A stretch of DNA of 64,000 nt from Eleusine coracana subsp. coracana (lineage: Eukaryota > Streptophyta > Magnoliopsida > Poales > Poaceae), in the NCBI GenBank assembly GCA_032690845.1, contig CM064421.1:39422963-39486962 (forward strand), given 5' to 3'. The stretch's first letter is position 1; every line of letters begins with the position of its first letter. Position numbers and translations under genes: made by a program. Under the pieces are notes generated by a model. It was given only the letters and a program-made list of their open reading frames with translations. It made no database searches and had not been told where the DNA came from. Shown here piece by piece: positions 45,255-58,014 of the stretch.

Positions 45255-48200
45255 TCACACAGGTATAGCTATTCCCTTGCTTGACATGCAGTCAAGGATG
45301 TCGTTCAGGGCTTGACACAGTCCAGCAATCTGCAAGTATTAAGCAAGTATAACCGAGTTGGTTCGAAGTAACAATAGAGTTGGTGAGTGCAATCGTGGTG
45401 TGCGTGTGTGATGCTCTTCCCATGACACAAACAGCATGGAAGTGAAAGGTCTAACCTGATGGTCCCACTGCTGCAGCTCTTCAGTGTCATCATCAAAATG
45501 TATCACAGCTTCAACCTGTGTAACAGCAAAAAGATTGTAATGGGCTGTCACTTCAATAGCACATAGGCAAACCTTCACATAATCATACAATTCAGCATCA
45601 AAGACATAACGTCAAGAGAAAAGGAGTTACGTACCTGATCGATCGAACCCCGCATTCTATCCTCATAAATCATTCGAGATGCTATCTTCTCAGCCTGGCA
45701 GTATTAAAATGCTGGTGCTCAGAGTTGAATTTAGATAATTGAATCCACATATAGGAATCTGGGTTCGGTGTGTAATCATGGCAATGCAGGATTCATCTAC
45801 ATCCTAAGTATCTAACCTCTCAATACCTCACAAACACAACTGAGATAAACATGTTGAAATAGCTAAGGAAACATGTAATCTGGCCACTAGAGGCACAAGC
45901 TAGCTCAGGTAAACCTTCTGACCTTTCAAGAAAAAAAGGTAAACCTTCTAAACTCCTGATAAACGAAAAGTAATTCTGAGTTTCAAGCTTTTCACAGTCC
46001 ATCAAAAAGCAAATATCAAGACAAATCAAACATAAGATTAACAGTAGAGTTGATGATACTGAGGATGCACATCATGCAAAGTAACATACCTTCAATGGAT
46101 CAATACCCAATAATGTCCCAAGCTCACCAAAACTACAGAAATAAGACAGTTGGCTAAGATGATTGAACCATTATGGCAATCTTCAACAAACATAATACAC
46201 AACTGACCTGATATTAGTGTACAGTTTACTGGCACTAAGCAGATTATGCTCAATCATTGCGCGGTCAAGCACAGTGGACCTGTCTGGTAACAAAGCTTTC
46301 TGTAGATGATAGAAACAAGGTTGGATCAAGTGAAAGAAAGAGAGATTACAAGTTGTTTTTGTAATGAACGTGTCACTGACCTGATGCGGCCTCAGCTCCT
46401 CTGCAAATGCATCAATTTCTGGTTTCCTCAAAATCCTTTCAAGATAAACCTGACAATTTGACCAATTGATGACAGAAAGAGTATCGGTAAATATCAACCG
46501 CATGACAGTATAATGCTTGGGGATAACAATAATGTCAGTATATCACAAACCTTCTGCAGTATCGGATATATCTTCAACTTGGAGCATCTTTCATCCTGTA
46601 AGAGACAAAGTGGACGTTACATCACAAAGTAAATACCTAAATCAATCGAATAATGAACCAGATAATATATTCAGATAATAGTGAGAAAACAAGGTTAGGT
46701 ACAAGAAGCCATGAACTGATGAACTCAATTAAGACATTTTAAAAAATGACTAAATGGGAGACCTAAAAAATGTGGTGTACAGAATGATTGGCATTGGAAA
46801 TAATCTAAAACAACAAAAAATGAACCTAATGCTAGAATCTGTAAATTATAACACAATTAAAGCTACCAGTTAACAATCATGATTAATTGATATTTGTCAG
46901 ATAAACTTAACCGGTAACAGGAAGGAACAAGTGAGCTGTAAAAGTCTAGCAAGAACTATGGAGGTAGACAGGACCATTGTTTAATCCAAGAACATTGAGA
47001 TGAATCCATGAAGTCAATACCTTGTACAGCGTAGCAAGAACACGAGAACGTTGAGGACCAGCGCCAGCCAATATTGTGCATGTAACAGCAGCACTAAGAG
47101 CTTGCTCCAAAGCATTTTCATCTATCTCTCTAGTATCATACACAAAGTGGTCTCCATTAGAATTATGCATTGGTTAGACACAGTTGAGAAGAAACTAGGT
47201 GGCAAGTCTTATAACTAGCCTAATCAATAACAAAAATAACATTTGCACATAAAGTGGTGAAATAGTACCCAACAGAAAAACACCGAAAGGATCATACAAC
47301 CAAGACAATGGGTAACTAATGACGAACAACTTTGAAGGTTGCACATAGCAAAAGAACATATTGCTAGAATGAGTCAAAAGAGTCTTACTCCTCTCCAATC
47401 TTCCGTTGTTCAATCTGAGAGATATCATAATACCGAAGTGCAGCTTCTAGGAATTTCCTTTTCAGATCCAAAATCCTCGCATAACAGACCTTCAAAAGGA
47501 ACATAAATATCAAGAGAAAATTAAGCCTTTTGCCTAAAAGTGCAACTAAATTTGTGCTGTTTGCCTGTTCCAGAAATATACCTTGTACTGTAAGTTCAGA
47601 ACTTCATGCTGACTGTTGGTGACCAGAAATGAAGCTTTGTTGATAAAAGCTTCAGCATTCACGGCATCATCATCCTAAAAAAAATGAAAAACCAGTTTAG
47701 TACAGCAGATGCGATATGTTGATGACAAGAGCAACCAAACAGCTCTAACCTCTAAATAGAGTCGTGCAATCTGGACGCATTTAGATAGTTTGTTGGTATC
47801 ATCAAGCATCCTGATAAAAAGAACACAGGTTCAAAACTTCCATGTCAAAGGTGATAACCAATTGCATACTTACAAATTATGATTTAAACAAGCCTCTACC
47901 TGATTCCCGAGTCCAAGTCAATCCCACTTAGCATTTGTGCTGCTCTGGACCATTGTTGTTCAGACTCGTATAGTTCTGCAAGCTTCTCTCTAATCACTAC
48001 TACCTGTGAATACATAATCAGACACGCTGTGTAATAGATTGTTACAGCAGTTATTTTTCAAATAAAAAAAAAGATGAAAAGCACAATACACAAGTTATAT
48101 GACAGATGTCAGCACCTGTAGAATCTCGAAATAAAACACAGGGACAATATCACATAAATTAATGTAGGATTTCATTCAACAAATGCTGCTATCAGTCTAG

Positions 48201-50012
48201 CATAAAGGTAGGATATTTTCTTAGAAAAGTACTATGCATTAAGAAAGAAGACTTTTCTAACTTCTATAAGAGCTATCAATCAAAGTATAATTATATTAGC
48301 CATGGAAAGTAAACCAACTTCCAAAAATTTCAAGTGATAGAAACTAAGGGGTGAACAAAATAAACATTGCTCATGTGATTACAAATCTCAATTTTATCCA
48401 GACTATTATATAGTTCTTCTGTGAAGTGGTTACTGATTGTCATTGGTATCCAAAGTCAGCCTGAAAACGGTTTGGTTCGGGGCAAACCTTTTACTGAACC
48501 TGCGACCCCTCATGACGAACAGGCGGGTCAGGATCGACCCGCTCCTGATTTGTGATGCAAACCACCGAACCCAGGTTCGAGTCGATCTCGCCCCTCCACA
48601 TTCATCAGCATGGCAATCTATCGGCTTCTATCGGACGTGCCTTGAAGGAAAAAGAACTGGGAGAGGACAGCGACCTGCGTTGCTGCTGCGTCGAGCGACG
48701 GAGGCGGTGTTGAGCGACCTGCGTTGCTGCTGCAGGGACCGATTCACACCTATTCGCACCTAGGGTCGAGAGGCTCACGAACCTGTCGAGTCAGCTTTGA
48801 TGCCAGTTCGAGCCTAATCGATTCAAACGCAAATTTGAGGTTGGGTTCCTGAGGTTCGGCGGGTCGACCCGCTTCGTTTTCAGGCTGAATCAAAAGACTG
48901 TGCTTTATAGTTTGGCAGTATTCAAAAGCTAGCGGAAATCATTTGCAACTCAACCGAGGAGAACAGGTGAACAATAAGATGTGGAAGCAATCTATAGAGG
49001 TTAACGATGCATATATTTCGTAATGCACTGAACATAAATAGGGCATGTAACATGTGCTAGTATCAATCTAATGCCTGGTTTACCGTCTCAATTACAGCAA
49101 TGATAGGCAAATGGTTCTGGACTTCTGTATAAACATGGAAAGTGGAAACGATGCTGTACGAAACAAGATCAAGTCCACAACTCACTACGGAAGCATCCCA
49201 ATTAATTGCAATGCCACTTTTAAAATAGGTTCAGTATCTTTTCAACGTTTACCATTTTGTTTTAACAAAATTCACAGAAACTACAAAGCATCACTGGATA
49301 GATGATGTCCACTATAATTAAATAATTATATACTTCGTCACCAGTCCATAACTGCCATCAATCGACCAGTTTCAATAAAACCTATAGAGAGTTCAGGATG
49401 ATTCGCAAGCCCTAATGTTTCCATTCTCTTCCTCTATGCTAAATGTGTAGAAATCAAGGTAACTAGCATGATGCAACAGCTACATCTGCCACCTTCTCCT
49501 TCTACCAACATCAAACTAATTATCAGGTCAGTGCAGACAATAGACTTGTAAATCGACAGTGCGAACTAACAATTGCAGGACAGCATAGCAGCTATTTCAC
49601 AGCAATCCGGGTCAACAGGAAGTCAAGGTCCTACCTGCTCCTCGAAGGAGACCACGCGCGGCTGGATCTGCGTGAGCGCGTAGTGCGCGACCTCCTTCTG
49701 CGCGTCGGACTCAAGCTTCCCCAGGTCTTGCGCGAACGTCTGCAGCAGCTGCCGCGACACTACGAGCGGCACCTCGTCGGACACCACTGCATTCGCACCA
49801 ATCCAAACAATTAGACCACAACTAGAGCAAAGTCCACCTAAATCAAGTGTTAGGGTTCTAGAGCAGAGAGTGTTACTGTGGTCGAGGAAACCCTTGGCCT
49901 GGGAGATGTCCGGCGGGGAAGCCGAGAGGACGGTGGCGAGGATGTTGCGGTACTGCTCGATCTTCTGGCGCTGGTCGGCGATCGCCGCCGCGCTGGCGAG
50001 GGCGGCGTCCAT
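45255..50012 (-). CDS. CSN4: COP9 signalosome subunit 4
   Basis: A PCI-domain subunit of the COP9 signalosome, which removes NEDD8/RUB from cullin-RING ligases and controls photomorphogenesis in plants. Fourteen exons: 49877-50012, 49635-49786, 47900-48003, 47750-47810, 47582-47674, 47389-47489, 47021-47129, 46551-46595, 46381-46449, 46208-46299, 46090-46132, 45635-45694, 45456-45515 and 45255-45329. The joined length is 1,200 nt (399 residues) with all phases consistent. Recognisable segments are DQRQKIEQYR near the N-terminus, VPLVVSRQLLQTFAQ, QPRVVSFEEQ, ENALEQALSAAVTCTILAGA, GPQRSRVLATLYKDERCSKL, PDRSTVLDRAMIEHNLLSAS and the C-terminal GLCQALNDILDC. The PCI domain occupies roughly 200-360. 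Intron 2 is 1.6 kb and carries a hAT-like element. Upstream DNA is GC-rich without a clear TATA, as usual for housekeeping genes. Confidence 0.97.
48456..48888. mobile_element. hAT-like non-autonomous element in CSN4 intron 2 (433 bp)
   Basis: 14-bp perfect terminal inverted repeats, TCAGCCTGAAAACG at the left and CGTTTTCAGGCTGA at the right. The flanking 8-mers ATCCAAAG and ATCAAAAG match at 7 of 8 positions, which fits the 8-bp target duplication of hAT elements. The interior is GC-richer than the surrounding intron and has no transposase. Confidence 0.75.
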
Positions 50013-53000
50013 GGCCTCGTCCGCCTCTCAGGAGCTGGGTGCGGCCGGCGCCGGAGACGGAGAGGTGGAGCTAGGGTTTTGGTGTTCGCCGATCTGCGGC
50101 GACGGTGAGAGAAGTATTAGAACTCCTGCGGTCCTGCCTGGGTTTTGCGTGTGAAATTATCGGCGAAGTACCGGAACGGGGTCGAATGTAACAGCCATGG
50201 GCTGCCTTTCGAAGTGGACCATGTGTAGGCTGTACGAAGGGTTCTATACACTGTCGGCCCAATACACTGTTGGGCATTATTTAGTCCAAAACAACTGTTC
50301 GGCTTCAGAAAAAACAAAAGAGTTTAGATGGCCCAGTTGGCCGAGCCGAAATATCATTTTCCCAAAGGGAAACTCTATCGAGCCACGGGTCGTGCAATAG
50401 TGTGAGCGCGTGACCTGTTCGGCCCGGCCCATCTCGCGTGGAAGAGCAAAGAGCAGCGGTGAGGCAGGGGCGTGGCGGGGTGGGGCAGCGAGGCGAGCGG
50501 CGACGCAGCCCTCGCCATCGCGTCGCTGGTCGGTGGTTTACTACCGGCGGTGCGTCGGGATAGAGGGCGGAGCGGGCGAGGCGTCATGGCAGCGAGGGCC
50601 GCCGCCGCAACGGGGGCGGTGGTTATCGTCGGTGGTGGAGGTGGCGTCCAGTGATCTTTGTGGCTGCGATAATGACAAAGCGCGGCGAGAGACGCGGAGC
50701 GGCGACGGGGCGCGTAGGGCATCGCGACGGCGAGGGCGCCGCCGTGACGGGGTCGGCGGTTATCGCCGGCGGGGTTATGAGGTCCAGATTGCCGGAGGCC
50801 GAGACAACCTGGCAGACCCTAAAAAGTTATGTGGGGGAGGCGATAGGCATGGTGGCGGACGGCGGCTCCCGGTGCCGTCGGAGCCGCGGGCGACAGATGG
50901 GGGAGCGCGAGGCGGACGTAGCTAAGGCGGACAGGGCGAGCGTGACGCGTGACGATCATGATGGCCGCACATGACCGGAGCCGGCGAAGGGCACGTGGCG
51001 CGACGCAAAATGGATCGCGTGATCTCCTAACGCGTGATGAACTCGGTCCTTTCCTAAAACAAGAAGAAGCATTTCCTAAAAAAAATAAAAAAACCAAGAA
51101 GCAGGTCACTTTTTCTTTTGAATGATCGATTTTATATGGTAATTTTGCCAAAGGATTTCGCCTAGAATGTGGTAAATTGGTAAGGAGGTTATAGAAGCTA
51201 GCATCCATTACTAGCAGTAACATTTTGATTCCTTCGCATTGTGGCTCACTTTTTACGGTCCGTAGTTGTACTCATAGTAACATTCCCCCCGTTCTCCCAT
51301 CATGTGGTACCACACGACACCAGATCAGTAGTTGTTGTAGCCGCAATGGGCGTGGTATTGTTTCAACGACGACCGATCTGGCAGGCGGCCAACCAGCAGT
51401 TAATTCCGGCGGGCGGTACCACCCTGGTCGCTGCGACGGGCGAAGCAATCCGACACGCCCACCATCATTCCACCTGGTGCACCCACCGGCTGCTCAATAA
51501 CTTCGCACCCCCGATAAAAGCTGCACGCTTCCTTGTCCAACGTGACAACACATAAATGGTGCGTGGCAACGCGCCTCGCCCGCTGCCCAGGCCGGCAACC
51601 AGCGGGACCAGACCAGCACAAGCACGCGCGCCGGCGGCAGCGTCTCAGCGATCGCTCCAATCGCTGCCTGGCGGACGAGTTCAATGCGACGGCGTTCCCC
51701 GTCGCCGTCGGAGCGGCGTGGGAGTGCGCACGGATTCGGCTCACCGGTGGCTGTGCCCGTGCGCGTGGGCGGGCGGGGACCGAGCCCGGCCGCGTGCGGG
51801 ACGGGAGCCGGCCGGACGCAGGCTACAGTGCCCCCCGTCACGGGCGGCAACGGGGCAGAGAGGCATCTGATGATTGGTGACAACACAGGCAGAGGGATTT
51901 CATCATCAAACTGCGCCGATTGCTTTCGACGGACGGTCTACAGTGTCAAAGATATGCCAAGCGTGTGGCCGTTCGCTCGTGGCGGCTCGGAGCTTTTAAC
52001 GCGATTTGACCACAATGGTCCGCGCGAGTGAATTGTGTTCGTCGGTTCGCTGGTGCAAGGCCTTGCCGAAAATGGTGAGCGTCGGCAGGGCACCGAGAGG
52101 GACCTGTGAATCGTGAGTGCCCCGTCTGTGCGGGATGTGGTTGTTTCTGGGTGAAGTCTTGCAGTTGGTAAAGCTAATTGAGCAGGATTGGATTTAGGTG
52201 GGGGAGCGATGGACCCCATAAGTTATACAGACATTAACGAAACACTGGATCGATGGCTTTCAGCCTTTCAGACATACTTGCTTCGTTCTCATTTTATTAT
52301 GGTTGGTTAGCTCAAAATTGATCTAGTCAGTGACAACAACACCTAAAATAAAAGAACAGAGGAGTATCTATGTACAGAACGCTCAACGTGCCCGAAAGGG
52401 AGTGAGCCTTGATACTGTTCTCACAAAAGAATGAATCCTTGAGATCGGATCAGAATAGTTCACCGTCGCGACAGTGAGATTAATTGAAAGGCCGACACCA
52501 CCTAATGCAACAGTGACACCGCCGCGACGAATTCTGGATTATGAACGAGTCCGCGTTCATATAGGTCGATTCGTCACAGGCTCAAAGCCAAGACACATGC
52601 CTGGCCTTCCGGAAAGAGAGTGGTACGTACTGTACTCCATAACGTGCCCTAAGGAAAACGTGCCTGCATTTTGAACATGCACTCTGAATGCATGCCGCAA
52701 TTGACTGCTACCTAAGGTCGCATCTGTTCACCATGCTGTAATGAACTCCATAGCAAGAATGATTGTACACGGAAAGTCTCCACCCCACCTAGGTCGACTC
52801 AGGTTGCCGCCATGCCGGGCGGACCATGCAGCCACATCAAACACATGTCTATGGACGAGAAGATAGGTACTGGTACAGTAACAATTTCCCAAGATAGTTT
52901 TTTTTTAAAAAATTCCAAGATGAATCTATCTTATCTGTACTATGCCAACACCGGTCCGCCGGGCACTAAAATATTCAGTCGAGCGAGAGTGACGGATGGA

Positions 53001-55611
53001 AAAGGCTTCCACTAGAGGTACCTTCATTACGTGATTTACGTAACATGAGCATCGAGTGCTTTCCAAGATTCACCAAGTTGTTTATATATGCTGCCCTTAA
53101 AAAGCTCCGAATCTTCCTTGTCCACGTTAAACAATAGTACTACTACTAACACGCAAGCCAAATCAAACACATAGAATAAGTATATATTTTTTTAGACTCA
53201 ATTAGAATAATAAGCAGATGAGGACAAGAGAGTTGGTTCCCCCCCACAAAACAAAGTCTAATATAAAAAAGAACGGCACACTTAATCCTGCCCGGGATCA
53301 TGTCTTCGTGACACCTCCAAGTGGGCCAGGAATTTTACAGGTCCCACAAATCAGTGGCACCGGACGGTTCTTATGATTGCTACTAGTGGTATGTTCATGG
53401 ACAGAGACAGCTACAGGTTAAGATAACAGAGGTTATGGTAAGCTAATCGCCCAGCCCAAACTTCAAGAGAGGTTAAGTAAAACTAAACCATAAACAATGC
53501 AACCGAGTAGACTGATGCGCTGGCTGGAGCGCAAAAGATAAGCGCCACCAGCCTCACTAGTCAACGAGAGCGATGATAGCGACCCCCGGGGAGAAGAAGC
53601 AACCCCATGCCGGCTTTTTGGTAGTATCTGTCGCCGCCCCCGTCATCTCAATCAGCTTCGCGGCGTGCCTCAGTGCCTGGCGATGCGTTTTTCAAACGCT
53701 ATGCGGGCTAGGCTCGTGTTATTAAATTCGGGACGTGTTGGATTCGATCGGTTTTCTTTTTCTTTTTTCTCAAGTTGCGGGGACTGAAAGTCTGAAACCA
53801 TTGCTTTCAGCTTGTCGGACATGCCGAACCAGGCCGACAGTGCAACCTCGGATGCAAACGGCCTTTTTTTCGACCGCTCTCGGTTGAACATAATGACTGT
53901 AGGTTTGATTTGAATCGTGCAGGTTTTTGCCGTACTTGTTTAACCTCAGTTCAGAGTAAAAAAACCGATCATTTGGAAGACGAAACGCGATGCGCAGACC
54001 GCCTTTGCACCCGGACCCGTCCACATGGTATCTCCAAGAAAGGGTTGACATACGGAGGAAAAGAGGTGCTAGCCTTTTCACAGTCTAACAAAAAAAAAAG
54101 TCGCAGCTTTCACGAGTCGCTTTCTGCTTTGCCCTCGCATTCTTTTAATTTTACATCAAACAATATATAAAAGCAAAGACGGCGGTAACGTACTACAATA
54201 CTGATACGTAGATAATCCGAAGTGTTTGTGCCCTTATTTTGCTTGCTGGCGAAAGCTAGATGCAACAGAAGTACAACCACACATGAACAGAAACACTGGT
54301 CAACGAGAGACAACCTTGCCGATCAAACGACCCATACCCCGTAGTACTAGAAGTTAAACGTTGTTTCCCCAGCGATTGCCTCCTTCCTCACTGTCGTCAG
54401 ATCGTGGCAAACGAGCCTAACAACGTGTTCTTTTTTGTTGACGACGATGATGCAGGAACAACTTGAGATGCTTTTGCCTTTATGTCCAGGTTGGATATCT
54501 CATCAGTGGATAAACTCACGCGTGCATCCGGCCGTCGAGGGTAAGCAATGTCGTCTCCTTTGATCCGAATTATTGGCGTTGGTCCACCCGTCTAGTCTAG
54601 TATCTCCACCTTCCTCACCAGGCACGATCCGTCCACGTCCTTTGTGTACTCTGTCCTCGGCCATCCCTATCGTCCCGTTCCAGTCTCCTGATCGCGCACG
54701 GCGATGTTACGGCGCACTAGCAGAGTTTGACATCAAAGGCGCCAGTCTTCCGCCCGTGTACCGCATCGGGCAAACAGCACACAGTCACACGGAATTTTCC
54801 GACGCTCATGCAGGCAGCTCTTCTTGCACCAGCGACCTGAACTCGGAACGTGCAACGATTGGATGGAACGCTTTCACCGAAATGCGCGGTTTGCACATGG
54901 ACACGCGAACGACAAGTTTGCTTTTTTCAGACAGTACGTGACCGACTTGCCAAATTTCAGCAGAAGCACCAGAATGCCATTGCAAGCAACCCAATCAAAG
55001 CAGAGAGAGTGACAGCCGGTTGATGCCTCCCTGTACACTCAAAACAGTCATCTTTCCTCTAGTCACCTCGGCTCAAAAAAAAAAAAAAAATCCGCGAAAC
55101 TCGAAAGAATATTGGACCCGCGCTAAACGACAAGGCGGCAGGCAAGCTCGGCGCCCCGCTTGAGTCCACTAGCCAGATGCCGATCCCCTCCGCCGGCTGC
55201 CCCCACGTGGACGACAGCGATCCCTCCACGTCAGCCTCACCGCCCCGGTGAGCTCACCACCCCGTACTTAATGCACCGCTTCCGGGTTCCCCTTCCTTAT
55301 CTCCCCCTCTCTCCTCTTCTTTTAGCAGCTTCTGCTCGCACCCTTCCTCTCGTCAGTTGCCTGGCTTGTTTCCCCCACAAGCAGCGAGGCAAAGTTGCAG
55401 CAGCGGCCGGCGACTTGACCGGTGGTTGACGCGGCCGCGACCGGTAGCTCGGCGCGGGAGGAGAGTAGAGAGTAGAGACGGGTTGGTTTTTATGCTTGGA
55501 GCGCGAGCGGCCTTGTTGCTTCTTGGACTCTAGCAGCAGCGCTCCGTCCCCCTCCGGCCTCGATTGGACCTTTCTGCAAGGGAAAAGCAACAAGATTGTG
55601 GTGGGGAAGGG
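50013..55611. other. Gene-free stretch between CSN4 and the IDD gene
   Basis: No gene that I can support. The 50.4-51.0 kb part is GC-rich, with an internally repeated phrase (GCGGT.TTATCG.CGG near 50620 and 50755), and may be an old transposon; no termini were found. Several open frames of 90-170 codons show no domain. The last few hundred bases hold the promoter and 5' UTR of the IDD gene, including a C/T-rich tract at 55301-55323. Confidence 0.4.
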
Positions 55612-58014
55612 ATGGAGGTGGAGGCGACGCCCACGACGACGGCCGTGTCGTCTTCCGGCGGTGCGCACGCGCAGCAGCTGCCGCCGCCCGGCCCGCCCGC
55701 AAAGAAGAAGCGTGCCCTCCCCGGCATGCCAGGTGATTGATTGCTTTTATTTTTTTTTTGTTTTTGAAAAAAAAAATCTGCTTAATTAGTCGTCTAGTGG
55801 TCCGCGCCGAGGTGCGTGTTGTTTGTCGTGATCGATGGCGATGGTGGTGCTGCAGATCCTGACGCGGAGGTGATCGCGCTGTCGCCCAAGACGCTGCTGG
55901 CGACGAACCGGTTCGTGTGCGAGATCTGCAACAAGGGGTTCCAGCGCGACCAGAACCTGCAGCTGCACCGGCGCGGCCACAACCTCCCCTGGAAGCTCCG
56001 GCAGCGCAGCGGCAAGGAGGCGCGGAAGCGGGTGTACGTGTGCCCGGAGCCCAGCTGCGTGCATCACGACCCGGCGCGCGCGCTCGGGGACCTCACGGGG
56101 ATCAAGAAGCACTTCTGCCGCAAGCACGGCGAGAAGAAGTGGAAGTGCGACAAGTGCTCCAAGAAGTACGCCGTGCAGTCGGACTGGAAGGCGCACGTCA
56201 AGACCTGCGGCTCCCGCGAGTACAGATGCGACTGCGGCACCCTCTTCTCCAGGTCTTTTCTTCTTCCTCCCAATCAGTAGTTGCTTGTCACAATCCAATT
56301 CGGTTTGACTAACGAGCTTGTGGTTCTCATCAATCATGCGCAGGAGGGACAGCTTCATCACCCACCGCGCCTTCTGCGACGCGCTCGCCGAGGAGAGCGC
56401 CAAGGCGCGGGTGGGCGCGCCGCCGGAGGAGGACCGGAGCTCGGCACCCGTCGGCCCGCCACCTGCTCCCCCGCCCACTCAAGCGCCCGTCGCACCAGCG
56501 CCGCTGAGGCAGCAGCCTCCTCCCCCGCCGTTGCCTGCGGCGGCTCCTGTGCCGCATCATCAGGAGCAACGAAACGGTCAGTGCACTCTACTTGTTCAGT
56601 TTCATGCGTGCTTTTGCCTGCGTTACTACTTCGGTCAAAACTTGTACTACTTGTGGTACAAGTAAACTTACTACGGTTTTGTTTACGCATGTGATGCTTC
56701 TTCTTTTTTTTTTTTTTTTTTTTTTGAGAAACATACGCATGTGATGCTTAGGAATGATACTACGGTGTATGTGAGAACTTGACGAGGGAGAATTCTCTGT
56801 TACTGTTTCTATTTATCCTGGTCCTAGACTAGAAAATGCAAACCTTGTCCCAGAGCTGGGGTGAAAGCCTCGAAATCGGATTACACCATTTCTCACATGC
56901 GCCATAACTCCACACAAGAGAGATGACGGCGATTCAATCTAGGAACTCGGGGATTGGATTTTTGTCAGTTTCTTTTAGGAACAGGAACATGCAAAGGTTG
57001 CCGTGTGAGTGCCTGGGACACTGGGGATCAGCATGCCCATGAACACGTAAAAAGTATCCCATCATAGCGCTCGCTGCTTTCTGCATCTGTCTTTTAGTGC
57101 TTTACCATTAATCAATTTCGACTGAATCCAGTTCCTGCCTTTTGATTTGCTAACCCTTCGTCGCACTGCATGCAGACCGGGGGACCAATGCGCCCGAGCC
57201 CGTCCAGTTCACGCCGCCGCCGCCTCCGTTGCCGATGCCGGTGGCTTCGCAGACTCCGACCGCCGCCGCAAATGTCAGCACCACCACCAGCAGCACCGGA
57301 AGCAGCGTCGTCGCGTCGTCGCAGAGCCTGCTCGGCGGCATGTTCGCGCCGTCGTCCATGGCCCCTGCGCCGCAGTTCACGAACCTCGGCGGCGGCCCGG
57401 AGCGCGCTCTGAATGCCAACAAGCCCCTGCCGCTGTGCCTCGCCACGGACGCTTCGTCGTCCATCTTCTCGGCGCCCGTCGCCTCTGACAACCGGCAGCA
57501 GTTCGCGCCGCCGCCACCGCCGTCCCCGTCGCCGCACATGTCCGCCACCGCGCTGCTCCAGAAGGCCGCGCAGATGGGCGCCACGTCGTCCAGCTCGTCG
57601 TTCCTCCGCGGGCTGGGCCTCGACGTGTCCACCTCGTCGCCGGGGCCTTCGTCGTCCGGCCAGCTGCAGCAATGGTCCCCACGGCTGGAGACTGAGGCGG
57701 CGCCAATGCTGTCGGCCGGGCTTGGGCTAGGGCTGCCGTACGACTCGACCGGCGCCCCGGTGTGCCTGCCGGAGCTGATGATGGGTCAGTCGCCATTGTT
57801 CACTGCCAAGCCAGCAACGCTGGACTTCCTGGGCCTTGGGATGAGCCCGACCGGTGCATCGGCAAGCCGCGGGTTCTCCGCGTTCATCCAGCCCATCGGA
57901 GGCGCGGTCGGCATTGGCGGGAGTGGTGCCGGCGCGGCGGAGGCGTTCGGTGCCGGCCATGGCGCGCAGGCGAAACAATGGGAAAGAAATCCGAGCAGCT
58001 CGCCGATTCTGTAA
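55612..58014 (+). CDS. INDETERMINATE-domain (IDD) C2H2 zinc-finger transcription factor
   Basis: A nuclear DNA-binding regulator of the plant IDD family, whose members act in flowering, root patterning, gravitropism and GA or sugar responses. Four exons: 55612-55732, 55856-56252, 56344-56576 and 57176-58014, giving 529 residues. A KKKR nuclear signal (31-34) leads into the hallmark PDAEVIALSPKTL. Then come four fingers: C62/C65-H78/H82; C103/C108-H126/H131; the CCHC finger C138/C141-H154/C158; and C165/C167-H180/C184. A Pro/Ala/Ser-rich tail carries the two conserved IDD motifs, MSATALLQKAAQMG (372-385) and TLDFLG (465-470), used for co-regulator binding. The intron positions around the finger exon are typical of the family. 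The particular subgroup cannot be settled here. Confidence 0.95.

Noticed and set aside
50410..50925. 171-codon GC-rich plus-strand frame upstream of CSN4
   Set aside because: Gly/Arg-rich low complexity with internal repetition; more like a decayed transposon or GC-rich promoter DNA.
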